Origin: Leclercia sp. S52
GTDB lineage: Bacteria > Pseudomonadota > Gammaproteobacteria > Enterobacterales > Enterobacteriaceae
Direction: 5' to 3'
Assembly: GCF_039727615.1 (NCBI RefSeq)
Contig: NZ_CP152474.1
Location: 1-64,000, forward strand
Length of the DNA: 64,000 nucleotides
The notes beneath the pieces were generated by a model, which was not told the DNA's origin, ran no database searches, and saw nothing but the letters and a program-made list of their open reading frames with translations. Of the stretch, positions 40,940 to 49,292 are shown one piece after another (within the stretch, counting starts at the first letter, position 1; every line of letters begins with the position of its first letter). Position numbers and translations under genes: made by a program.

Positions 40940-43453
40940 ATGGATAACTGGCTGGCCCTTTTCGACGGACAGACGCGTTACACCCTGGAAATTACCGGCT
41001 CCACCGTCACCCCCGACGTGCTGCGCTTCAGCGGCCGGGAAGCCCTCAGCGAGCCCTTCCAGTGGACCATCGACTTCACCACCCCGCAGGTCAATATTCG
41101 CCCGGAAGAGGTGCTGCTGAAACATGCCACCCTGAGGATGCGCAGCGGCAAGGCGGTGCACGGCATCATCACCCGTCTGGAGTGGATTGCCACCACCGCC
41201 GACCAGTCTCATTACCAGGTGGTGCTCAGCTCCCGCCTGGCCCTGCTGGCGCGCACCCGCCAGTGCCGCATCTTTCAGAACCGGTCCGTGCCGGAGGTGG
41301 TGGACCAGGTCCTGCGTCAGCACGGCCTGGAGGGCGCGGATTTTGACTTCCGCCTGGAGCGTGTGTATCCGGCGCGGGAGCTGATTACCCAGTGGCGGGA
41401 GACGGACCTCCAGTTTGTGCAGCGCATTCTCTCGGAGGTGGGGGTTTTCTGGCGCACGGAGCCGGACGAGGCGCGCGGCCTGGAGAGGGTGATTTTCGCC
41501 GACAGCCAGCTTAACTATCAGTTCGACGTCCGCCTGCCGTACCGCGAGCCATCCGGCCTGTATGACGGGGCGGCAGAGTCAGTGTGGGACGTGCGCACGT
41601 TACATCAGGTGGTGCCGGGGAGGGTCCGCACCCGGGACTACAACCCCCGCGACGCCGGGGCGCCGATGGACGCCGCGGTAAGCGTGCGCAGTGAGGCCGT
41701 GACCACCGGGGAGCACTACCATTACGCAGAGCCGTACCGGGAGCCCGGCGATGACACTGACCCGGCGCCGGAGACCGAATCCGGGGCCTTCTACGCCCGT
41801 ATCCGGCATGAGCGGGAGCTGAATGCCTCGGCCCGTGTTCATCTGGAGAGTAACGCCGCCGGCCTGCTGCCGGGCCAGGTGCTGGAGCCGCAGGGGAATG
41901 TCATCCGGGACCTGCGGGAGGGCGTGCTCATCACGGAGATAAACTACCACGCCGCCCGGGATACCCGGCTCCACGTTTCTGTCGACGGGATACCCTATAC
42001 GGAACGCTACTGCTTCCGCCCCGCCGGAGTCCCGCGCCCGGAAGTGCACGGCACCCTGCCGGCCCGCATCGAGAGCCGGGAAAAAGATGACATTTATGCG
42101 CATCTGGACGACCAGGGCCGCTACCGGGTCCGGCTGGACTTTGACCGCAGTGACAGTGAGCAGGGCTTCGGCTATCTGTGGCTGCGGATGGCTAAGCCGT
42201 ATGCCGGCGGGACATATGGCTGGCACACCCCGCTCACTGACGGGACCGAAGTGGCGGTTGCGTACAGCAACGGCGACATCGACCTGCCGTATATCTCCCA
42301 CGCCCTGCACGACTCTGAACACCCTGACCACGTCACCCGGGACAACCACACCCGCAACGTGCTGCGCACGCCCGCGAACAACAAGCTGCGGATGGAGGAC
42401 CTGCGCGGGGAGGAGCACATCAAGCTTGCCACGGAGTACGGCAGAACCCAGCTGAATGCCGGGCATCTGGTGGATGCGCAGGAGAAACCCCGGGGCAAAG
42501 GCTTTGAGCTCAGAACCGATGAGCACGGCGTGATACGGGTGGCGAAGGGGCTGTTCATCACCGCCGACGGGCAGCAGAAGGCGCAGGGCGAGGTGCTGGA
42601 CATGGACACCGCCCTCAAGGAAATCGAGGCCTGCCTCCGGCAACTGCAGCAGCTGGAGGTGGCGGCGGAGCAGGCGCAGGCCCTGAAGGCGGATATCGAC
42701 AGCCAGATTCAGATGTTTGAAAAGCGCCTGAAGCCGCTGAACGAGACCCTGCTGTTCTCCGCTCCGGACGGGATGGCCTTCACCAGTGGCGAGCATATGC
42801 AGATGACCGCTGCGAAGAATGTCGCCATCAATGCAGGCGGGGATACCAGCCTCGGGGTGACGGGCAACATGACCGCCCTGGCCGGGGAGAAAATGGGGCT
42901 GTTTGCCCGGACCGGCCAGCTGAGTCTGAAGGCCAGTGAAGGTCCGGTGGAGATGCAGGCCCAGAACGGGAGCCTGCAGCTGTTCGCGGAGCAGAAGCTG
43001 ACCCTGACCTCGGTAAGTAACATCTCCCTGGCCGGGAAAAAGCGCATCACGCTGATTGGCGGCGGGAGTTACCTGCGGCTGGAGGCGGGGAAAATTGAGT
43101 ACGGGACCCTGGGAACCTACCTGCGCCGGACGAAGCGGACTATGGCGGCTGCACCCGCTTCGATACCGTTACAGATACCCCGCCTGGGTACCTCACATAT
43201 CTATTCCGCGATCTACCAGTTACAGGATGAGCAGGGCTCCCTCCTGACAGGTAAACCTTACAGGCTCACAACGCCTTCCGGGCAGACTGCGACAGGTTAT
43301 ACCGATCACGAAGGGAAAACGGTGCCCGTATATACCCGCAATCAGGAAAACGTCGAACTACACGTTGTGCAGAAAAAACCGCAGCCACAGGAAACGCTGT
43401 GGTTTATCGGTGACGGCTCAGAGCAACAAATGGAAACTGAACTCAGGGAGTAG
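40940..43453 (+). CDS. vgrG: Type VI secretion spike protein VgrG with transthyretin-like C-terminus
   Basis: An 837-residue trimeric spike of the type VI secretion system. The gp27-like base (about 1-370) starts WLALFDGQTRYTLEI, the gp5-type OB domain follows (about 375-480, YRVRLDFDRSDSEQGFGYLWLRMAKPYAGG), then a beta-helix/DUF2345 region (about 540-710). A tail of about 110 residues (IYSAIYQLQDEQG...GYTDHEGKTVPVYT) resembles the transthyretin-like adaptor that holds a cargo effector. No other secretion genes are in the window, so this is an orphan vgrG module whose machine is encoded elsewhere. The effector gene should be the one 5 nt downstream. Confidence 0.95.
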   Translation: MDNWLALFDGQTRYTLEITGSTVTPDVLRFSGREALSEPFQWTIDFTTPQVNIRPEEVLLKHATLRMRSGKAVHGIITRLEWIATTADQSHYQVVLSSRLALLARTRQCRIFQNRSVPEVVDQVLRQHGLEGADFDFRLERVYPARELITQWRETDLQFVQRILSEVGVFWRTEPDEARGLERVIFADSQLNYQFDVRLPYREPSGLYDGAAESVWDVRTLHQVVPGRVRTRDYNPRDAGAPMDAAVSVRSEAVTTGEHYHYAEPYREPGDDTDPAPETESGAFYARIRHERELNASARVHLESNAAGLLPGQVLEPQGNVIRDLREGVLITEINYHAARDTRLHVSVDGIPYTERYCFRPAGVPRPEVHGTLPARIESREKDDIYAHLDDQGRYRVRLDFDRSDSEQGFGYLWLRMAKPYAGGTYGWHTPLTDGTEVAVAYSNGDIDLPYISHALHDSEHPDHVTRDNHTRNVLRTPANNKLRMEDLRGEEHIKLATEYGRTQLNAGHLVDAQEKPRGKGFELRTDEHGVIRVAKGLFITADGQQKAQGEVLDMDTALKEIEACLRQLQQLEVAAEQAQALKADIDSQIQMFEKRLKPLNETLLFSAPDGMAFTSGEHMQMTAAKNVAINAGGDTSLGVTGNMTALAGEKMGLFARTGQLSLKASEGPVEMQAQNGSLQLFAEQKLTLTSVSNISLAGKKRITLIGGGSYLRLEAGKIEYGTLGTYLRRTKRTMAAAPASIPLQIPRLGTSHIYSAIYQLQDEQGSLLTGKPYRLTTPSGQTATGYTDHEGKTVPVYTRNQENVELHVVQKKPQPQETLWFIGDGSEQQMETELRE

Positions 43454-43458
43454 CCATA

Positions 43459-44346
43459 ATGGAACTACCGGATTTACCCACATCGCCTGACTCGCCCGAT
43501 AATCCCTCGGGCAAAAACAACCAGCCGTGGGACTGTACCACCACCGGCGTCGAGATGGTGGAGAAGCAGTCGCAGCTGCCGACTGAAAATAACCGCCAGT
43601 ATCTGCATATTAAAGTTGAATATGCGATGCGTTTCCCCCGCCTGTCCGCAAAGGTTCGCCGCAATGGCAAAAGCTATCAGATGAGCTTAAAGCAGCTGAT
43701 GATGAGCGGGCTTATCCGCGCAGATGAAATCGCAGCGAAATATTACTGGTGGTATAAGGCGGAAGTGCCATTCGATATCCGTACCACACCGCCCCGCCCT
43801 TATCTCAGCAGCACGCAAACAGGGCCGGGCAGACGGCATACCACCAACCCCTTCCCCGAACCGGGAATCAGCCTGCTCTCCTATAATAACGGGGTAATTA
43901 TGAAAGCTGGTGAATTACCTCCGTCAGTGGGTGAGATGAAAACTGAAGGCCTTCCTCCGCTACTGGTGAAGATAAATCAAATCATTAAACCGGTTCGCTA
44001 TGATGAACCCCGTTCCCTGCATTTTTACTCGTCATACGAGAACCATCAGTTTAATAAAGAATCGACCATGAAGTGGTATCGACGCTTCGACGACACCAGC
44101 GCCCTGCTGGACAGCGAGGAGCCCGAAACTTCATCTGAACCGGTTCGCATCACCCGATGGACCGATGAAACCGCGCCGCACGCCGGGCAGTGGGCCGCCA
44201 TCGTTAACGGCACAACGGAGTATATCCGGACCCGCGAAGGGGAAAAAATGCCTGCCTTTGAAGACAAGCACGGCAAAAAACACCGCGCCCGCTGGTCGCT
44301 GCTTAAGCGTGATGACAAAGGCAGCGTATTTATTATTCCGGAATAA
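43459..44346 (+). CDS. Chimeric gene: unknown N-terminal cargo domain joined to immunity C-terminus
   Basis: A 295-residue open frame starting 5 nt after vgrG with AGGGAG upstream. Residues 1 to about 135 (PWDCTTTGVEMVEKQSQLP, RRNGKSYQMSLKQLMMSGL) belong to no family I recognise and by position are the start of the VgrG cargo effector. From residue 136 (GISLLSYNNGVIMKAG) to the end the protein is nearly identical to the last 160 residues of the DUF3396-type protein at 45577-46779, including the DNA. The toxin end has probably been lost by recombination with a downstream immunity gene. It may be inactive. Confidence 0.75.
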   Translation: MELPDLPTSPDSPDNPSGKNNQPWDCTTTGVEMVEKQSQLPTENNRQYLHIKVEYAMRFPRLSAKVRRNGKSYQMSLKQLMMSGLIRADEIAAKYYWWYKAEVPFDIRTTPPRPYLSSTQTGPGRRHTTNPFPEPGISLLSYNNGVIMKAGELPPSVGEMKTEGLPPLLVKINQIIKPVRYDEPRSLHFYSSYENHQFNKESTMKWYRRFDDTSALLDSEEPETSSEPVRITRWTDETAPHAGQWAAIVNGTTEYIRTREGEKMPAFEDKHGKKHRARWSLLKRDDKGSVFIIPE

Positions 44347-44359
44347 AAGAGCAGCTGAG

Positions 44360-45563
44360 ATGGAACTGAACTATATCGAAAAATGGCTACCGGAAGCGTC
44401 AGTAAAATACAAGGACGGCAGCCCGGCTGTGAATCTTGGGCTGATTATCACCGTGTTTTTTAAAAACGGTCATACACCGGATATCCGCCGCAAAATGGTG
44501 GAGTGCATGGATCGTTATTACGGTGAATTTAAGCCATATCTCAAGAAAACGCTGCCGGTAAAGAAATGGACCAGAATCACCGAAAACAATTATGCTAAAC
44601 AGCGGCAGGCCATTCTTGACTCAACGCCCGAGGAAAGTTTTGACTGGATCCTGAGTTCCGCTACGGAATCTTATCTTGCGCCAGACTACAGCATTTTAAT
44701 TATGGGAATACGCGTTTTTCATAATGATACGGACCGTTCAGTAATTAAACTTGTCTTTCCCCTTTCCCTGCTGAAAGAGCCGGACGGTAAGGCACGCTAT
44801 GAATCCTGGCTGCTGTGGCTGTGCAACACTTTTGAGGTTGAAAGCGGCTATGCCGGGTTGTCGTTCGTTCTGCCCTACGCCCGTGAACGCATGTTCCCTT
44901 ATGAGTATGCCCTGGCGCAGCGCTTTTCCGGTGTGATGGTGGACTCCCTGGGCACCCTGGAAGGCGGGGAGGCGGTTGAAGGGCTCAAGGGTGCCTGCTG
45001 GTACACCATCCTGGGGACCCAGTGGCTGGAAAAGCTCGGTGGAGAAAACGCCGTCGCGCGACGTCTGGTGAAAACCCCGGAAATCAGCCTGCTTTCCTAT
45101 AGCAACGGGGTGATTATGAAAGCCGGTGAATTGCCTCCTTCACTGGGGGAAAAGCAAACTGAAGGCCTTCCTCCCTTACTGGTAAAAGTGAACAAGATTA
45201 TTCGTCCGGTTCGTTATGACGGCCATAAGGGGCTGCATTTCTATTCAGAATACGAAAATCACCAGTTTGATGAAGCATCTTCCATGAAATGGTTTGCCCG
45301 CTTCGATGGTGCCAGCGCCATGCTGGACAGCGAGGAACCCGAAACTTCATCCGAACCGGTACGTATTACCCGCTGGACAGATGAAACAGCCCCCCCATGC
45401 AGGACAATGGGCCGCCATCGTCAACGGTACTACGGAATATATTGAAACCCGTGAAGGCCAGAAAATGCCTGCCTTTGAAGACAAGCACGGCAAAAAACAC
45501 CGCGCCCGCTGGTCGCTGCTTAAGCGTGATGACAAAGGCAGCGTATTTATTATTCCGGAATAA
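44360..45563 (+). CDS. DUF3396 (TsiV-type) immunity protein, copy 1 (frame broken at a C run)
   Basis: Type VI immunity-family protein expected to neutralise the effector encoded beside vgrG. It begins MELNYIEKWLPEASVKYKDG with GAGCAGCTGAG upstream. The frame shifts at seven C (45390-45396). Removing one C restores DETAPHAGQWAAIVNG as in copy 2 and yields 400 residues, the length of copy 2. It lies 13 nt after the chimeric gene and 13 nt before copy 2. The two copies are highly similar throughout but differ at many scattered positions, as expected for immunity proteins facing different toxin variants. Confidence 0.83.
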
Positions 45564-45576
45564 AAGAGCAGCTGAG

Positions 45577-46779
45577 ATGGAACTGAACTATATCGAAAAA
45601 TGGCTGCCGGAAGCATCGGTGAAATACAAAGACGGCAGCCCGGCGGTCAATCTCGGGCTGATTATCACCGTGTTTTTTAAAAACGGCCATACGCCGGATG
45701 TCCGCCGTAAAATGGTGGAATGTGTGGATCGTTATTACGATGAACTTAAGCCATATCTGAAGAAAACGCTGCCGGTAAAGAAATGGACCAGAATCACCGA
45801 AAACAATTATGCCAAACAGCGGCAGGCTATTCTGGACTCAACGCCTGAGGAGATTTTTGACTGGGTACTGAGCTCTGCATCTGAATCATATCTGGCACCG
45901 GATTACGAAATTCTCATCATGGGGAAACGTATCTTCCACAATGAAAATAACAGGTCCGTTATTAAGCTAATCTTTCCGCTCTCCCTGCTAAAAGAGCCAG
46001 ACGGTAAGGAACGCTATGAGTCCTGGCTGCTGTGGCTTTGCAACACCTTCGACGTTGAAAGCGGCTATGCCGGGCTGTCATTCATTCTGCCCTACGCCTT
46101 TGAACGGATGTTTCCCTATGAATATGCCCTGGCGCAACGTTTTTCCGGCGTGATGGTGGATTCCATTGGAACGCTGGAAGGCGGTGCTGCTGTCATTGGT
46201 CTGAAGGGTGCCTGCTGGTACACTATTCTGGGCACTCCGTGGCTGGAAAAGCTCGGCGGAGAAGACGCCGTCGCACGACGCCTGGTGAAAACACCGGAAA
46301 TCAGCCTGCTCTCCTATAATAACGGGGTAATTATGAAAGCTGGTGAATTACCTCCGTCAGTGGGTGAGATGAAAACTGAAGGCCTTCCTCCGCTACTGGT
46401 GAAGATAAATCAAATCATTAAACCGGTTCGCTATGATGAACCCCGTTCCCTGCATTTTTACTCGTCATACGAGAACCATCAGTTTAATAAAGAATCGACC
46501 ATGAAGTGGTATCGACGCTTCGACGACACCAGCGCCCTGCTGGACAGCGAGGAGCCCGAAACTTCATCTGAACCGGTTCGCATCACCCGATGGACCGATG
46601 AAACCGCGCCGCACGCCGGGCAGTGGGCCGCCATCGTTAACGGCACAACGGAGTATATCCAGACCCGCGAAGGGGAAAAAATGCCTGCCTTTGAAGACAA
46701 GCACGGCAAAAAACACCGCGCCCGCTGGTCGCTGCTTAAGCGTGACGACAAGGGCAGCGTATTAATTATTTCGCAATAA
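45577..46779 (+). CDS. DUF3396 (TsiV-type) immunity protein, copy 2
   Basis: A full-length 400-residue relative of copy 1, starting MELNYIEKWLPEASVKYKDG at 45577. An earlier in-frame start would read through the 3' end of copy 1 in the wrong frame and is rejected. The C-terminal part, from ISLLSYNNGVIMKAGELPPS, is nearly identical in DNA to 43863-44346 in the chimeric gene, differing at a few bases near the end (LIISQ against FIIPE). No signal peptide is present, so it should act in the cytoplasm or by binding there before export. Tandem copies are common in type VI immunity arrays. Confidence 0.85.
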   Translation: MELNYIEKWLPEASVKYKDGSPAVNLGLIITVFFKNGHTPDVRRKMVECVDRYYDELKPYLKKTLPVKKWTRITENNYAKQRQAILDSTPEEIFDWVLSSASESYLAPDYEILIMGKRIFHNENNRSVIKLIFPLSLLKEPDGKERYESWLLWLCNTFDVESGYAGLSFILPYAFERMFPYEYALAQRFSGVMVDSIGTLEGGAAVIGLKGACWYTILGTPWLEKLGGEDAVARRLVKTPEISLLSYNNGVIMKAGELPPSVGEMKTEGLPPLLVKINQIIKPVRYDEPRSLHFYSSYENHQFNKESTMKWYRRFDDTSALLDSEEPETSSEPVRITRWTDETAPHAGQWAAIVNGTTEYIQTREGEKMPAFEDKHGKKHRARWSLLKRDDKGSVLIISQ

Positions 46780-46792
46780 GGGAGCGCCTGAG

Positions 46793-46858
46793 ATGGAACT
46801 CGACTATATCGAAAAATGGCTACCGGAAGCGTCAGTGAAATATAAAAATAGCGGCTAG
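46793..46858 (+). pseudogene. Remnant start of a further DUF3396 copy
   Basis: Starts MELDYIEKWLPEASVKYKNS 13 nt after copy 2, the same spacing as between the other copies, and stops after 21 codons. Only the first 18 or so codons match the family; what follows is AT-rich unrelated DNA. It marks a deletion end point of the array. Confidence 0.85.
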
Positions 46859-47351
46859 ATATTGAAATTATTGATCGGGATAAGAAAATCGCCCTGCCAT
46901 GAAAAATAACAGCATAAATATGCTAGAGTTGGCATTATTTTTATGTTGGGAGTTTTTGTCTTCAACATTATTTGTCAGCGAAAAGGTAAAGGTTTTTGAT
47001 ATTTGTAGTCAGGATGAAAAAATTCAAATCAGTGGTTAATCACCCAAAATTAACATCTTCATATTAATTTTATAAGCACTTGAAGTGAGAGCTATTATTT
47101 TGTATTGTGTGATGGTAAAGAAAATATTTAGACCTTCGTTATTCTATGGTGCATCTGAAATTACAATCTATGATTTTCTAGTATTCATAAATGGTAAAAA
47201 TAAAGAGATATTATACCTAAGGAAAATAAGATATGAAAGTTTCAAACTAGATTAAGGTCAGATGGTGAATGATTCACATAGAGTCTAAATGGGAAAACAT
47301 TATGTTAGTAATGTTTGAAGCTCATCCATCTATTACTCTTTAAAGCTGATG
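46859..47351. other. AT-rich non-coding right end of the vgrG island
   Basis: About 490 bp without a supported gene. A 46-codon frame at 46899-47039 has a hydrophobic stretch but no ribosome-binding site. No integrase, IS end or tRNA is seen. Confidence 0.6.
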
Positions 47352-47370
47352 ACTTTTTGCCCGGCGTGAT
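47352..47370. repeat. Right 19-bp direct repeat of the vgrG island
   Basis: Exact copy of 40795-40813. It forms the left arm and loop of the intact terminator that follows. Confidence 0.9.
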
Positions 47371-47384
47371 GCCGGGCTTTTTTT
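47359..47384 (+). terminator. Intact terminator, probably the original uhpT terminator
   Basis: GCCCGGC-GTGAT-GCCGGGC followed by seven T. The same left arm and loop lie just after uhpT, 6.5 kb upstream, where the right arm is missing. Confidence 0.9.
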
Positions 47385-47503
47385 ACATTCTTACCCCGAT
47401 TACCTTACCCCGCTTTACACACCCGCTCCGCGCCATGCTCTACAGTGTTATTTCGCTGCCGCCTTTCGCGCAGCCTTAGCCCCTTTGCTAATGGAGAGCT
47501 TGC

Positions 47504-48508
47504 ATGTTGACCCGACGATTGTCCTGCCTGGCGCTGCTGGTGGCGCTGGCCTCACCCGCTATGGCGGCCGATACCCCCACCTACGGCGAGAAGATGGAAG
47601 GCTTTGACTACGCCTGGCCGGTGAAGCACTTCACCTTCACCTCGCAAAATCAGTCGCTGGATATGGCTTATCTGGACGTGAAGCCGGAAAAAGCCAACGG
47701 CCGCACCCTGGTGCTGATGCACGGTAAAAACTTCTGCGCCGGCACCTGGGAAGGCACTATCCGTGCCCTCACCGCCAGCGGCTACCGCGTGGTGGCCCCG
47801 GATCAGATCGGCTTCTGCAAATCCACCAAACCGGAACACTATCAGTACAGCTTTCAGCAGCTGGCGGACAATACTCATGCGTTGGTGAAAGCGCTGGGCA
47901 TCGATCGCGTCACCGTCATCGGGCACTCCACCGGTGGCATGCTGGCAACCCGCTACGCGCTGATGTGGCCGCAGCAGGTGGAACAGCTGGTGATGGTGAA
48001 CCCGATTGGTCTGGAGGACTGGAAAGCGCGCGGCGTGCCGCATATCACCGTCGACCAGTGGTATCAGCGCGAGCTGAAAACCAGCGCCGACGGCATCCGC
48101 CAGTACGAGAAAAATACCTACTATGCCGGGGAGTGGAAGCCGGAGTACGAGCGCTGGGTCACCATGCTCGCCGGGCTGAATAACGGGCCGGGCAAAGAGC
48201 GTGTCGCCTGGAACTCGGCCCTGCTCTACGACATGATCTATACCCAGCCGGTTTTCTATGAATTCAGCGAGCTGAAGATGCCGGTATTATTGATGATTGG
48301 CACGAAGGACAACACCGCCATCGGGAAAGATCTCGCCCCGCCGGAGGTGCGCAAAACGCTCGGCAACTATGCGGTACTGGGCCAGGAGACGGCTAAGCGT
48401 ATTCCGCACGCCACGCTGGTGGAGTTTAACGACATGGGCCACGCGCCGCAGATGCAGGATCCAGCGCGTTTCCACGAGGCACTGCTGAAAGGGCTTCAGG
48501 CGCGCTGA
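47504..48508 (+). CDS. Exported alpha/beta hydrolase
   Basis: A 334-residue hydrolase with a Sec signal peptide (MLTRRLSCLALLVALASPAMA, cut after AMA). The nucleophile elbow GHSTGG places the Ser near residue 145, the oxyanion region is MHGKNFCAGTW, and the catalytic His is in NDMGHAPQM near the end. The substrate is unknown; esterase or C-C hydrolase activity are both possible. It is not obviously linked to its neighbours and is followed by a terminator. Confidence 0.87.
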   Translation: MLTRRLSCLALLVALASPAMAADTPTYGEKMEGFDYAWPVKHFTFTSQNQSLDMAYLDVKPEKANGRTLVLMHGKNFCAGTWEGTIRALTASGYRVVAPDQIGFCKSTKPEHYQYSFQQLADNTHALVKALGIDRVTVIGHSTGGMLATRYALMWPQQVEQLVMVNPIGLEDWKARGVPHITVDQWYQRELKTSADGIRQYEKNTYYAGEWKPEYERWVTMLAGLNNGPGKERVAWNSALLYDMIYTQPVFYEFSELKMPVLLMIGTKDNTAIGKDLAPPEVRKTLGNYAVLGQETAKRIPHATLVEFNDMGHAPQMQDPARFHEALLKGLQAR

Positions 48509-48529
48509 CTGGTCTTTAACCGCACGCCA

Positions 48530-48569
48530 ATATTCGCCCGGATGCCCTCCCCGGGCGGATATCTTTTTT
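48530..48569 (+). terminator. Terminator after the hydrolase gene
   Basis: ATATTCGCCCGG and CCGGGCGGATAT make an imperfect long stem followed by six T. Confidence 0.85.
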
Positions 48570-48672
48570 CATAACCCCGATCCACTGTTTCTCCGTTCAT
48601 TAATCCGACGTTGTCTGCTGTCGACGCGCTGCGTTTCCCGATATTATGCTCGACTAACCCTAAGGAGAGTTC

Positions 48673-49126
48673 ATGGTCTGGATAATGCTGGCTACGCTTG
48701 CCGTGGTATTTGTGGTGGGCTTTCGCGTCATGACGTCGGGACCCCGGCGCGCGATTCGTCGTCTCAGCGAGCGTCTGGGCATCACCCCGGTTCCCGTAGA
48801 ATCGATGATCGACCAGTTTGGCAAAAGCGCCGGCAATGAGTTTATTCGCTACCTGGAACGCCCGGACGAGGCGCACCTGCAGAATGCCGCCCAGGTGCTG
48901 CTGATCTGGCAGGTGTGCATTGTCGACAGCAGTGAAAACAACCTGATGAGCTGGTATCGCCTGCTGCGCAAGGCGCGCCTCGCCGCGCCGATCACCGATG
49001 CCCAGATCCGTCTGGCGCTCGGCTTTATGCGCGATATGGAGCCCGATCCGTACGAGCTTAACGCCTTCCAGTTGCGTTATAACCAGCTCTTCCTGCCGGA
49101 AGAGGGGGGTCTTCTTCCTGCATTGA
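48673..49126 (+). CDS. yicN: YicN, DUF1198 protein (end altered by a G run)
   Basis: Small protein of the DUF1198 family with one N-terminal membrane span (MVWIMLATLAVVFVVGF) and unknown function. As given, the frame runs on to 49221 through a REP sequence, ending in an artificial-looking tail. At six G (49104-49109) removal of one G gives LPEEGVFFLH and a stop at 49126, about 150 residues, which fits the length and ending I recall for E. coli YicN. AAGGAGAG precedes the ATG. It lies beside nepI as in E. coli. Confidence 0.87.
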
Positions 49127-49130
49127 TATT

Positions 49131-49199
49131 CCCCGGTGGCGCTTCGCTTACCGGGGCGACAAAACCCGTCGGCCGGTGCAAGCGCAGCGCCGCCCGGCA
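49131..49199. repeat. REP/BIME-type pair after yicN
   Basis: CCCCGGTGGCGCTTCGCTTACCGGGG followed by an inverse unit GGCCGGTGCAAGCGCAGCGC with CGCCCGGC. In the uncorrected frame this repeat is translated as the yicN tail. Confidence 0.8.
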
Positions 49200-49292
49200 A
49201 AAAGTGCCAAAAGTTGTCTAAACGTTAAATAGATCACACTTTAACTGTTAAACTGCACGGCTTTCCCGCTCGTTTTCTCCTCAGGTGATGCC

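Noticed and set aside
39404..41323. 639-codon frame opposite uhpT and the start of vgrG
   Set aside because: Antisense shadow in GC-rich coding DNA; the plus-strand genes are clearly conserved.
40940..46858. A complete type VI secretion cluster
   Set aside because: Only vgrG and cargo/immunity genes are present; no sheath, baseplate, TssM or ClpV gene is in the window.
46899..47039. 46-codon frame with a hydrophobic stretch at the right end of the vgrG island
   Set aside because: No convincing ribosome-binding site and no homologue recognised; more likely decayed DNA.
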